Positions 54,682-64,000 of a stretch of DNA of 64,000 nucleotides are shown in pieces. The notes beneath the pieces were generated by a model. The model saw only the letters and a program-made list of their open reading frames with translations. It was not told the origin of the DNA and did not search any database. A program made the position numbers and the translations under genes. The stretch's first letter is position 1. Each line of letters begins with the position of its first letter. Origin of the DNA: Coix lacryma-jobi var. lacryma-jobi (taxonomy: Eukaryota; Streptophyta; Magnoliopsida; Poales; Poaceae). The stretch covers positions 24,212,953-24,276,952 of the forward strand of contig CM019825.1 in NCBI GenBank assembly GCA_009763385.1, given 5' to 3'.

Positions 54682-55778
54682 GCTACCTGCTACGCTTGCA
54701 CTTCCCCGCCTCCAACAACGTCGCCGAGTACGAGGCCCTTGTCAATGGGCTGCGCATCGCCCTCGAGCTCGGGGTCCGACGCCTCGACGCCCGAGGAGAC
54801 TCGCAGCTCGTCGTCAACCAGGTTATGAAGGCTTCAAGCTGCATCGATCCCAAGATGGAGGCATACTGCGGGGAGGTGCGCAAGCTGGAAGACAAGTTTT
54901 ACGGCCTCGAGCTCAACCACGTAGCTGGGAAATACAACGAGGCCACAGACGAGCTGGCAAAGTTGGCGTCCACGCGTGGCACGGTACCGCCAGACGTCTT
55001 CTCGAGGGACGTCTTCGAGCCATCCATCGAAATCGACCCGGGGGCTGGCCCCTCGACGCCACCCCTCGAGCAAGACACGGGGGCTCGACTCTCAACGCCA
55101 CCCCTCGAGAAGGACCCCTCGACGTCCGCAGAGGCGATGCAGGTCGACGCACACGCCTCTTCGTCATCACGGCCCCTCGACTGGCGGGCGCCCTACCTCG
55201 ACTACCTGACGCGAGGCGAGCTACCAGAAGACAAGACGGAGGCCCGACGCATCGCTCGGAGGGCCAAGACCTACGTCATCTACGGCGACGAACGGGAGCT
55301 ATACCGACGAAGTCCGACTGGAATCCTTCAACGCTGCATCCCACTCGAGGAAGGGCGCAAGCTCCTCGACGATATGCACTCGAGGGCTTGCGGCCACCAC
55401 GCAGCGCCGAGGGCCCTGGTTGGCAACGCCTTCCGACAAGGCTTCTATTGGCCGACCGCCATTGGGGATGCCAAGCGTTTGGTCCAAGCATGCCATGGGT
55501 GTCAATTCTACGCCAAGCAAACGCACCAACCCGCACACGCCTTGCAGATGATCCCAATCACTTGGCCATTTGCCGTTTGGGGGCTCGACCTCGTGGGTCC
55601 CCTCAAAAGGACAAGTGGAGGGTACACACACATGCTCGTGGCCGTCGACAAGTTCACCAAGTGGATCGAGGCTAAGCCGATAGGAGACCCCACCTCCGAG
55701 AGGGCTGTCGAGTTCATCGCCAACATCATGTACCGGTTCGGGGTGCCTAATGTCATCATCACCGACAACGGCACCCAA
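54682..55778 (+). pseudogene. Tat-like RNase H remainder and integrase N-terminal/core
   Basis: It resumes the frame broken at 42909; 54682-54686 is the duplicated GCTAC. RNase H residues continue (NNVAEYEALVNGLRIALELG, then NHVAGKYNEATDELAKLAS). After a Thr/Pro-rich linker comes integrase with an H-H...C-X2-C finger (SRACGHH to ACHGCQ) and the first two catalytic acids (WGLDLVGP and IITDNGTQ). Immediately after DNGTQ the frame is lost: one base appears to be missing near 55778. Confidence 0.88.
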
Positions 55779-56422
55779 TCACGGGCAAAAAGTTCACCAA
55801 CTTCTGCGATGACAACAACATTCGCGTAACCTGGGCCTCGGTCGCATACCCCCAATGCAACGGGCAGGTCGAGCGCGCCAACGGCATGATACTCCATGGG
55901 CTAAAGCCGAGGCTGTTCAAGACCCTCAAGAATTTCGGAAAGGGGTGGGCTACAGAACTCCCTTCGGTGCTGTGGGGCCTCAGGACTACGCCGAGTCGAG
56001 CCACCGGGTTCACTCCGTTTTTCCTAACCTACGGCGCCGAGGCCGTCTTACCTACGGACCTCGAGTACGGCTCACCTCGACTTCGAGCCTACAACGAGCA
56101 AACCAGTGACGAAAGGCTCGCCAACGCCAAGGACCAGCTCGAGGAGGCCCGAGACGTGGCGCTCATCAACTCTGCACGCTACCAGCAAACACTTCGATGC
56201 TACCACGACAAGCACGTGCGCAAAAGGGACCTGGCGGTGGGGGACCTCGTGCTTCGGCGGCTGCAAGATAATCGAGGGCGCCATAAGCTCACCCCTCCGT
56301 GGGAAGGCCCATACACCGTGGCCGAAGTACTCAAGCCAGGCACATACAAGCTCTACGACGACCAAGGCCGGATCCTGGCGAACGCGTGGAACATATCTCA
56401 GCTACGTCGCTTCTACCCTTAA
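55779..56422 (+). pseudogene. Tat-like integrase C-terminal part after a frameshift
   Basis: The frame continues in the neighbouring phase with the third catalytic acid in NGQVERANGMIL, then GAEAVLPTDLEYGSPR and a C-terminal DNA-binding region (GDLVLRRLQDNRG to WEGPYTVAEVL), ending RRFYP-stop. There is no chromodomain, as expected for the Tat lineage. Confidence 0.85.
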
Positions 56423-56971
56423 GGGCCTCGAGGCCTTGTTCATTTTATTGCTTTGTACAAACACGTTGAATATGAATGGGCCAACTCGTGCGCCATCTTT
56501 CATGTTACTTAGCAACTCAAGGTAGCCTCGACCCTGCCTAGCTCAGGGTCGAGCCTCCCTCGGGGGCTGACAAGGGGGTAGACGCCCCCAGACTCCGGAA
56601 AAAACGCGTGTTTTCTTTTCAAAAATTTGACCCTCGTCTCGACTCGCGCCTCGAGTGAACTAGCGACGTCTAAATCTTAAAGTACCTCGAGCCTCCAAGA
56701 TCGGGGGGCGTCGACGTAGACGGCCACCTACGCCCCCGGGCTACGGTGCCCTACCTACGCCTCCCCTCGAGGGGCTCGCGACGTATCGAAGGAACACAGA
56801 CTAAGTTAGCAGAAACTCGAGCTTGCGACAAAGAGAAGCGGTCAAACGCATTTGAAAAGAAAACAACTCTTTTCATAAACAAATCACATATACATTCGGG
56901 TCTCGACGTACCCTCATTTATGTCATAGAATTCTTACAAGGGCCTCAACGCCCAAATTTGGCACGCAGGCC
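56423..56971. other. Spacer between pol and the antisense gene (tail to tail)
   Basis: About 550 bp with CTCGAG/CCTCGA words and CGGGGGCTGAC-type purine-rich patches. Both flanking genes end here, so overlapping 3' ends are possible. No frame of note. Confidence 0.5.
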
Positions 56972-57507
56972 TCAGTCCTCGTCGGTGCGGTACTCCTCCC
57001 CGAGGTCCACGATGGCAGGCTCGACCTCGACGCCCGAGCTCGAAGGAGGAGGGCTCCTGAAACCGCTGCTGGCGTCAGGAGGCAGCACGTCCTCCTCGAA
57101 GATCTTCGCGAGCGACGTCCCCGGCCTCTCCATCTTCTCCAAAATTTTGTCGACACGGCGGTTGTTCCACTCCTCATCCTTCCCCTCGATCTCGATGAAG
57201 CCATTCACGACAACGTGGACCGGGAAGCGGAAACCAGAGCGAACAACCGCGAGTGTCTGCTTGACGCCGTGATGGAGAGCTTGCCGGACACGGTCCCGCG
57301 CGGCTGCGTCGAAGAAGCACAAGGCGTCGACCAAGGCATCGCCCCGAGCCATTGCACCTTCTGCCGCGGTCACAGGAGGAGCACCCCACATGGGGCCGAG
57401 CCGGTCGAGAGAGGAGCGAGCCCGCTCCGCCACCATCGTCTCATCTTGGAGTTGGTCCAAGAGAGCCTGGTTCGTCCCGCGGAGCTCCTCAACCGTCTTT
57501 TCGACCC
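56972..57507 (-). CDS. Antisense gene, last coding block
   Basis: Final 178 codons after the intron at 57508-57588. It begins near GVEKTVEELRGTNQALLDQL and includes a helical segment and FPVHVVVNGFIEIEGKDEEW. It ends with an acidic tail EEYRTDED and stop. Function unknown; it probably extends the coiled coil of the block before it. Confidence 0.6.
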
Positions 57508-57588
57508 CTGCGCAACAAACAAGGAAGAGTGAGACGGCGGCGTAACAAAAAACTTCGAGACCCAAACAAAACAAGGTGTAAGCCTCAC
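57508..57588 (-). other. Intron in the antisense gene (81 bp)
   Basis: On the minus strand the borders are GACG then GTGAGGCTT, and TTGCGCAG then GGGTCG; the interior is T-rich. The 27 codons are open, so the flanking frame reads through (giving LFCLGLEVFCYAAVSLFLVCC, which looks unlike protein). Confidence 0.75.
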
Positions 57589-58220
57589 CGTCGCAGTGTT
57601 GCCCCAGTGCGGCGAGGTCGCTGGTCAGGCCCTCAGCACGCTGCTCCAGCCTGCGCTTCTCGGCCAGCGTGAGGAGCTTCTCGGACCTAAGGTCCTCGAT
57701 CAGCCGGCCCGCCTCCACCAGGGCCAGATCCTTGCGGATCACCTCCTGCCGCGCCGCCCCCTCGGCAGCTCGGGCGGTGGCGGCACCACTCACGGCGTCT
57801 TCGGCCTCTTTTCTCGCCGCCTCCGCTGCGGTTCGGGCAGCGGCGGCCTCGCCACGGGCGTCAGCAGCCTCCTGCTTCGCCGCCTCGGCTTCAGCCCGGG
57901 CAGAGGTGGCCTCGCTTCGGGCGTCCGCGGCCTCCTTCCTCGACGCTTCAAGAACGGCGACGGCCTCCTCCTTGGAGCGAGCGACCTCGCCTCGAGCCGC
58001 CCGGACCTCCGCCTCCGCCTCGTTAAGCCGGCTCGCCATCTGGGCGTTCCGGCTCAGCTCCGCGCGGAGATCTCGAAGCTCCGCCTCAGCCCGCGCGAGG
58101 GCGGCTGACACCTGTGCGGACCGGCCCGCCTCCTCGGAGCAGGACCGCTCCGCCTCCGCCATAAGCACGGCCACCTCACGGAAGATGGACCGCACCTCGC
58201 ACGGGGCCCACGCTGGGCCG
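57589..58220 (-). CDS. Antisense gene, coiled-coil block
   Basis: Long Ala/Glu/Arg-rich coiled coil with repeated EAADARSEATSARAEAEAAK-type heptads, from about VRSIFREVAVLMAEAERSC to LTSDLAALGQHCD. It joins the upstream block only after a one-base frame change near 58180-58225. It resembles C-terminal coiled-coil regions of antisense ORFs in Tat-lineage elements, as I recall them. Confidence 0.65.
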
Positions 58221-58824
58221 GCTGCTCGATGGGAACGACGGCAAGGGGCGGGCTCAGTGGGACGGGAAACGGCCATACCGGTCGGTCGAGCTCGATGTCG
58301 GGCAGATCCTCCTCCGCCTCGAGCTGCCCCGACAGTGACCCGCCGCCCGACGGCACGGGCCCTGACTCCCTCCGTCCCTCCGCCGGCACTTCCTGTTGCG
58401 GATCGATCGAGGGAAGGCTCGACCCCGGGCCCTCTTCCCCGGCCGGGCCCTCCGGCGCCTTGTCGGCGCTAGCCGGCACCTCGGGCGCCTCCACCGTCAT
58501 CGAGCCCGCGGCGAGGAGCGGCCCCTGCTCCAGCTCGTTCAGGAGGTCCTCCACCGTCGGCTCCTTCTCCGCCGACGCCTCTTCCCCCCTTCCCTCCTCC
58601 GCAGCCCGGCCCGTGCTGGTCGGAGCCACAAGGGGCGCAGTCTCCTCAGCCCCAGACGCCGGCGGGGCCGTGCTCGCCCCAGGCGCTTCCCCCGGAACAC
58701 CCGTCATGGTGAGGGGAAGGATGGCGCTCCCAGTTGGCACCATCGCGGGAGGAGGAGGAGGGGGGAGGAGGCAGCGCTTCGGCGGATACGGTGGTGGCAG
58801 GCTCGATGCCATGAGCTGAGGCCC
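58221..58824 (-). CDS. Antisense gene, Pro/Glu-rich linker block
   Basis: Starts after an acceptor-like TATTGCAG with GPQLMASSLPPPYPP, then PPPPPPAMVPTG and acidic EEASAEKEPTVEDLLNELEQ. Low complexity. The upstream block joins it only with a one-base phase mismatch, so either this copy carries a small indel or the true splice site differs. Confidence 0.5.
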
Positions 58825-58900
58825 CTGCAATACGAAATGACGAAGATGTCAGAACCAGGGAGAGTACCTCGATCCCCTTGGTCGATGGCGACGGCCTCAC

Positions 58901-59079
58901 CAAAATTCGCGATGATCATCCGGCCCCCTCGAGCCATGGCAGCTCGGGCCTTCTCCAGCCAAGCGGCTTCTCTAGCGGAGGAAGGTGCCATACCTCGAGG
59001 TGCCTGTGCCTCGACAGGGCTCGAGGTCTTGGCCCGCTTGGACGAAGCGAGGTCCACCTCCTGGTAGGAGCGCTTCCCC
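58901..59079 (-). CDS. Antisense gene, short basic block
   Basis: Begins after TTCTCAG with GKRSYQEVDLASSKRAKTSS (a possible nuclear localisation signal) and runs to GRMIIANFG, where GTGAGG provides a donor (76-bp intron to 58825). An alternative donor GTACTC at 58867 would give only a 43-bp intron. Confidence 0.55.
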
Positions 59080-59161
59080 CTGAGAAGACGGAGATGGCAC
59101 GCGTCATCAAAAGCAAAGAGGTGAAGCCTCACTACCGACGAGTCCCAAGGAAACTACTCAC

Positions 59162-60210
59162 CCGAAGCGGCGGCTGGGCTTCTTCCCGGAATCGCCGGAC
59201 CCACTCGGGGGCTTCGAGCCCGCCCCACGGCTCGAGCCCTGAGCCTGGGCCGTCTCCACAGGGCTGGGATGGGGGGAGGGCTCCCGACGCCTCCCATGGC
59301 TCGACCTCGAGGGAGAGCCCTCCTTCCGCCCCACATCGCAGGAGGGCGACCGTACCACCCTCGTGCCGACGTCGTGGCGCTCGCCCCGGCGCGGGCTCCG
59401 GGACCTGCTCCGGCGCCCGCGCTGGTGGTCGCGCCCTCCCGCGTCCGCTTCCGTGTCCCGGCGGCGGTGCGGCGATGGACTCCGGGGACGCTCGCGCCCC
59501 TGGTCACGAGACGCTCGGGGGCTCCCTCCCCGACGCTCGTGATGGCGCGGGCTCGACGCCTCTTCTTGGCGCCCGCCCCTCCGCGGGCTCGACGGCGCCC
59601 TTGACGGCTCACGGGGGTCGGGCCCGAAAACCTTCTCAACCTGTCGACCGCCTCTCGAGGCCCGACCCCTCTCGAGACCCCCCGTCTGGGCTGACGCGGG
59701 GGCGGCCTCCGTTGGCGCTGTGGCGGAGGCGCTCCGGGTCCGGGGCTTCCTTACGACCAGGGGCGCATCCGACGCGGAGCTCGACGAACCTCGGGCCCCC
59801 GACGAGGCAGGGATCGGCGCCGCCTTCCGCGGCTGCGTCCCGCGCGACCCTTTTGTCGGGGGGACCTCCAGTGTACCCTCCTGCACAGAGGAGCGGTCAG
59901 CCCTGTCATCAACGAGCCCCGCGCGCATCAAGCGCACATCCATCCCCTCGTCGTCGCCCTCCTCCTCATCACCACTCTCCTCCTCCGAGCTCGAGGAGCT
60001 CAGCTCGGGGGACCCGTCCCCAGGCTGACGGTTACGACGAGCCTTCGCCAGTCTCTGCTCCCGAGCTAAGCGACGCAAGTTTTTATTTTTCTCTTTCCTC
60101 TTTTTGGCATCCTTGCTCTCCTTGTCCTTCTGAGCAGAGAGGCGCCTCACCTGAGAACCCGCGGCGTCCTCCCTCACCGGGGGCCTCGACGCGCGACAAG
60201 TAAACGCACC
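59162..60210 (-). CDS. Antisense gene, RS-rich block
   Basis: About 350 codons beginning GAFTCRASRPPVRED after the acceptor TTCTTCAG. A Lys/Arg-rich segment (KKRKEKNKNLRRLAREQRL) is followed by an acidic Ser/Glu patch (SSSSSEEESGDEEEGDDEG). A long Arg/Ser/Pro region resembling RS domains of splicing factors follows (RRGRRSRSRSPRRGER). It ends at the donor GGTGAGTAG; an 82-bp intron (59080-59161) separates it from the next block in matching phase. Confidence 0.65.
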
Positions 60211-60319
60211 CTGAAGAAAGAATAAGCGTGATGAGACAAACTACAAGACGGATGCAAACGGATCGAAGAAGGAGGAAGGGGGAGGAGGCTCGAGATAGCT
60301 CGACTCGAGGGAGGCTTAC

Positions 60320-61264
60320 CAGGTCGAGACACCCCTCGTCGGGTGCCATCGCAACCAGGTTGGAGAGTTCAGGGACGAACGGCCCCTGGATCGTGATCGA
60401 CACCCGGGAGACGCCCTCGTTCCGGGACAGCCTCTCTCCGGCCATCCTCGAGCGATTGAGCGCCTCGAGCTGAGCCTGCGGGCCCATCTCGTGCATAAGA
60501 AGGGGGCGGTCCGCCAGCGGAAGAACTCTTCGCTGGTGGAACGCCCAAATGACCGCTTGCACGGTCAGCTTCTTCTCATCCACCAGCGTCTTCATCATCT
60601 CCATCAGCGGGGCCAGGTGGCGTTGCCTGTCCGCCGCAACGCCCCAGGTCCACTTCTCCGGGCGTTGGGTGAGGACCCTGCCGGTGTACTGCGGAAGGAG
60701 GCCACCTTCGTTCCGCAGATAGAACCAATGGTCGTCCCACCCGGCCTGGTTGGTGGAAAGCTTGTATCGCAGGTACTCGCGGGGGACATTGGCCGACGAG
60801 GTCCCCGCCCTCGCGGTAATGGCAAGGGAGCCCATACGCACGGGCCGCCTCCCGCTGGGCTTCAGGGACTTGATGAAGAGCTCGCCCCGGAAGAGATGGA
60901 CGAACATCTCCCAGTGCGGCTCCATCTTCAGGTACCCCTCGCACACCGCGGCGAATATGGCGGCGTGCGAGATGGAGTTGAGGGAGAAGTGTTGCAGCTC
61001 CACCTCGAAATGGTGGGCCAGCCCTCGCAAGAAGCGGCTCGGCGGGACGCCGAGCCCCATACGGTGGTAGCGCGTGAAGCTCACCACGTACCCCTCCGGC
61101 GGGTGCGGCTCCCGGTGCTCCGCCGACGGGATAACCCACCATGCGGGTCCCTCCTCCGGGTTGGGGCGCAGAAGCCCCTGGGCCACCAGCGAGTCCATTT
61201 CGCTCTGCGTCACCTTCGACGGGCTCCAGTCCTCGGTCGGCAGCATCTGTGTCTGGGTGGCCAT
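60320..61264 (-). CDS. Antisense gene, first exon with PF04195-like domain
   Basis: 315 codons from MATQTQMLPTEDW. Residues 58-160 (YVVSFTRYHRMGLGVPPSRF, then HAAIFAAVCEGYLKMEPHW and FVHLFRGEL) match the plant family called putative gypsy-type transposon / Transposase_28 (PF04195), as I recall it. That family is found in additional ORFs of Tat-lineage elements; its biochemical role is unknown. The exon ends at CTG then GTAAGC, with a 109-bp intron (60211-60319). It lies opposite to gag-pol, with its own TATA box upstream. The exon is open and looks intact. Confidence 0.75.
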
Positions 61265-61405
61265 GACGGTGGCGCGGCGCGGATCCGAGCAGCGGACGGG
61301 CGGCCGGAAATCCCCAATCGACTAGCTCGAAGGAGAGGGCGCGTAAAGACTACGGCGGCGGAGAAGGCAAAGGCAAAGTAAAAGGTTCTTTTTCTCCTCT
61401 TTCGA

Positions 61406-61413
61406 TATTTATA
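61406..61413 (-). promoter_or_regulatory. TATA box of the antisense gene
   Basis: On the minus strand it reads CCCCCTATAAATATCG, 142 bp before the ATG at 61264, which leaves room for a leader of about 110 bases. Confidence 0.65.
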
Positions 61414-61439
61414 GGGGGAAATCCAGACGGGCGGGATCT

Positions 61440-61680
61440 CCCACGACGTAAAAAGGTAACCGAATGCATTCAATGCGCCCACCTAACCACGTCTCGAGCC
61501 GGATGCAGGGCACACGCGTTACCTCTCCATTCGCTCCACTGCCCGGGCCCACCACGACCGTCGCTCCGGCTTCGCGCCCGCCGCTCTCCCCGACGGCTTC
61601 CGCCTAAAAAGGCGTGCCCAACGGGCAGAAGGATTCCCAGACGACGGAGGCTTCTTCATAAAGGTAAAAACGGGCCCCGG
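61440..61680. repeat. Imperfect direct duplication, copy 1
   Basis: Shared with 62340-62540: AAAGGTAACCG, AACCACGTCTCGAGCC, CGCCTAAAAAGGCG and GGGCAGAAGGATTCCCAGACGACGGAGG appear in the same order, about 850-900 bp apart. Copy 1 lies just upstream of the antisense gene's TATA box. Confidence 0.75.
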
Positions 61681-62199
61681 CCCTAAGTCTCAAAGCAACG
61701 AAGGCTGGCCCTTGAAAAGGGTTCGACAGCCGGCTTCGAGCACCCGAGTCAGGGACACCAAGGGGCGCCACTCGCGGCATTACTCGAGGGCCGAGCCCTC
61801 GAGGCCCCTCACGTGTATCCAAGGCGGGGAGCTCGACGTGCAGTGAGATCCCCTCGGAGGGAGGCATCGAGCCACCGGGTCCTATCGAATGGACCCGGCA
61901 CTCCTGCAGACTGAGCCCCCCTGCTTTATGAGACCGCCTCCGGGCCACAGTCGACCCCTAACGAATGAGGCACGAGCTCTCACTTGGATTCCCCGTTACC
62001 AGCACACCGGGAACTTCGGTACTCGCCCACTCGGGGTAGTACGAGGCATCCCCCCTCGCATCCGATCGAAAGGACTCGCGGGATGACAAGCCGGGGCAAT
62101 CGGCATGCCGGACAGCTCGAGGAGCCGGCCAGTCGGTTCAGCCTGGCACCCCTCGACGAAAGAGGGTCTAAAAACTCGGACAGTTACGACTAATCTCTT

Positions 62200-62692
62200 T
62201 TCTTGGTGTATACATGAGATTTTCAGGCCTCGGGCGAAAGCTCGACCTCCATCTCGCCCGAGCCCTCAAGGCCAGGCCTCGAACGATCGCTCGTTCTCCG
62301 TCTCTCCCGAGCCCTCCAAGCCAAGCCTCGGACGGAGTCTCTCACGACAAAGGAAAGGTAACCGCAAATATTTAATGAGACTACCGAACCACATTTCGAG
62401 CCTATTGACAGGTACACACGGCGCCGCGATCTCCGCTCCCTGGCGATTTCCGCCTAAAAAGGCGCGCCCACTGGGCAGAAGGTTCCCAAACGACGGAGGA
62501 CTCTTCAGGAAGCCCACGAGGGGGTTCTAACCACTCCCCCATGGTCTCGGGGGCTACACCCGCGGGTGTCGCTCGCACGACACCCACAGAATCAAATCGA
62601 CAAAACCCTCGAGACCCGTTAGCCATCCATCGAGATCCCAATCTGGAGCCCCTGCTCGAATGCAAGCACTCAAACAAGGGCTCGGGGGCTAC
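62200..62692 (+). repeat. 3' untranslated region with duplication copy 2 and degenerate LTR repeats
   Basis: 62228-62335 holds two degenerate TCGCCCGAG...CCTCGGACG units like those in the LTR. 62340-62540 is the second copy of the 61440-61680 duplication. No coding sequence. Confidence 0.65.
62676..62692 (+). other. Polypurine tract region of the Tat-like element
   Basis: AAGGGCTCGGGGGCTAC lies immediately before the TGTCGG start of the 3' LTR. Confidence 0.65.
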
Positions 62693-63924
62693 TGTCGGTG
62701 GTACGAAAAAGGGTACCCCCAATCAGCGCAAAACACCCAAACGCTCTGTCTCCGTCTCGCCCGAGTCCTCCGAGCCAGGCCTCGGGCGAACGTTCTGTCT
62801 TCGTCTCGCCCGAGCCCTCCCAGCCAGGCCTCGGGCGAACGCTCTGTCTCCGTCTTGCCCGAGCCCTCACAGCCAGGCCTCGGGCGAACGCTCTGTCTCC
62901 GTCTCGCCCGAGCCCTCCCAGCAAGGCCTCGGGCGAGCGCGATCGCTTTCCGTCTCGCCCGAGCCCTCCAGGCCTCGGGCGAGCGCGCCCCCACACCTCG
63001 AGCATTAACGCACGGACCTCGAGCTGCACAGACAGCCGTACCAGCCCATACCACGCATTTAATGCCTTCACCTATTCCGGTCATGTCCACTAGTGCACAG
63101 CGTGTACCACAGTAACTCGGTGTAAAGGTTAAGTCTCGTTTTCACCACAAGCATGGGCAAAAGGGCACCAGTACAACACTGTTCGGCCAAGCCAGGCACT
63201 GCAACCCCTCGAGGCCGGCAACGCGCCCCTCGAGCCCTACACTGTAACCCCTCGAGGCCGGCAACGCGCCCCTCGAGCCCTGCACTGTAACACCTCGAGG
63301 CCGGCTCCGCGCCCCTCGAGCCCCCGTGGCACCACCTCGAAGCCGGCTCCGCGCCCTTCGAGCCCTAACTACTTTCGTGCTATTGGAGGACAGGTACCCC
63401 AAGACCCGGAGGGACCCCGCCGCGTACTGTACATTCCGGGATGGGTGCTGTACGGCTCCCGCCTTGTCGCGTCACCACGTCCGCGCCCAGGATGGAAGCC
63501 ACGACCCAAGGACGCCTCAACAGCGACGATCACATCGGCTCCAGTGGCCCCGACAAGACAGGGTTCCTACCCTTCTCCGTATGGGGCACCATACGCCCCG
63601 ACACCTGTAATACCTTTATGTAACCCTGGCCTCCCCTTGCTCTATAAAAGGGGACGCTAGGGCCCTCATTCAAGAGGACGGACACAACACACGAGTCCAC
63701 GCACAAGCACGAGTCCGGACTTCGGTCCACGCTCACTGAGCTTGTATTCTCCCCTGTACAAGCACTTAGGTGCAAGTAATACAAGAACATCCCCCCGCTG
63801 GACGTAGGGCCTTCTTTGCCCGAACCAGGATAAATCCTTGTGTCCTCTTGCATCACCATCCAGGAAGAGAAGCACGCGATCATATCACTCGTTGGTGTGA
63901 TACCCCGGGTACGAAACACCGACA
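62693..63924 (+). repeat. 3' LTR of the Tat-like element
   Basis: 1232 bp, same structure as the 5' LTR (49-bp units, CCTCGAGGCCGGC units, TATA box at 63643-63649), followed by the target duplication GTTGT. Confidence 0.95.
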
Positions 63925-64000
63925 GTTGTTATTTGACAAACTTTGTCCAAATATGGACTACGTAGACTCTAAAGATTCGTCTCAACATGTACATACTAAA
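63925..64000. mobile_element. Right part of the Tourist-like MITE split by the Tat-like element
   Basis: Starts GTTGTTATTTGACAAACTTT and continues with AAAGATTCGTCTCAACATG, the same interior as the other copies of this MITE. Its end is beyond the window. Confidence 0.85.

Larger units (their letters stand above)
36785..63924 (+). mobile_element. Ty3/gypsy Tat-like retrotransposon (outer element)
   Basis: LTRs 36785-38016 and 62693-63924 (1232 bp each, TGTCGG...CCGACA) are flanked by the target duplication GTTGT (36780-36784, 63925-63929). Order: LTR, primer site, gag, protease, reverse transcriptase, RNase H (split by gypsy 2), integrase, antisense gene block, 3' untranslated region, polypurine tract, LTR. 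Without gypsy 2 the element is about 15.4 kb. The YVDD reverse transcriptase, DGGS protease, no chromodomain, large gag and extra antisense gene fit the Tat lineage. By eye the LTRs differ at about 12 sites plus two single-base indels. Pol is disabled by several lesions. Confidence 0.93.

Noticed and set aside
59158..60203. 441-codon plus-strand frame opposite the antisense RS-rich block
   Set aside because: Mirror of the low-complexity RS-rich coding sequence; no domain, and splice signals support the minus strand.

Overview
This window is plant nuclear DNA, almost certainly intergenic heterochromatin of a grass, probably a panicoid such as sorghum, sugarcane or Miscanthus. The evidence is nested LTR retrotransposons of Ty1/copia (SIRE-like) and Ty3/gypsy (Tekay/Del-like and Tat-like) type, CTCCCTCCGT-ended Stowaway MITEs, GGCCTTGTTTAG-ended Tourist-like MITEs with TTA duplications, and a CACTA end with GGCCTTTAGTCCCGG-type subterminal repeats. 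I see no intact host protein gene and no prokaryotic or organellar features. The species is an inference and cannot be fixed from this sequence alone.

Layout, left. A copia element on the minus strand (1-6452, running off the left edge) carries a long LTR and a gag but no visible pol. It sits inside the 3' LTR of a minus-strand Tekay-like gypsy element (6453-20157). That gypsy element has one intact gag-pol frame, an extra coiled-coil ORF upstream of gag, and 4.16-kb LTRs that are almost identical. It is itself inserted into the end of a CACTA transposon (20158-20495).

Middle (20496-36784). This is lower-copy DNA without LTR elements: a GC-rich stretch, about a dozen MITEs (two of them nested one in the other), a probable Mutator-like element with a broken N-terminal transposase gene and a GC-rich leader, two tRNA-like cassettes and a cluster of strong hairpins.

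Right. A Tat-like gypsy element on the plus strand (36785-63924, 1232-bp LTRs, target duplication GTTGT) is inserted into a Tourist-like MITE. Its gag is open. Its pol is broken by a frameshift, an in-frame TAG, a second frameshift, and the insertion of another Tekay-like gypsy element (42910-54681, minus strand, target duplication GCTAC) into the RNase H region. Between pol and the 3' LTR it carries a multi-exon gene in antisense with its own TATA box: a PF04195-like N-terminal block, an RS-rich block and a long coiled coil. The inner gypsy element has a 1536-codon frame that contains what looks like a 99-bp in-frame GC-AG intron in gag.

By-eye LTR divergence agrees with the nesting: the outer Tat-like element is about 1% diverged, and both Tekay-like elements are about 0.1-0.2% diverged. 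The most unusual items are the stopless gag intron, the extra coiled-coil ORF, the antisense gene, a tandem array of 5-bp-stem hairpins with a compensatory base change in the inner gypsy LTR, and a palindrome-rich array in the copia LTR.
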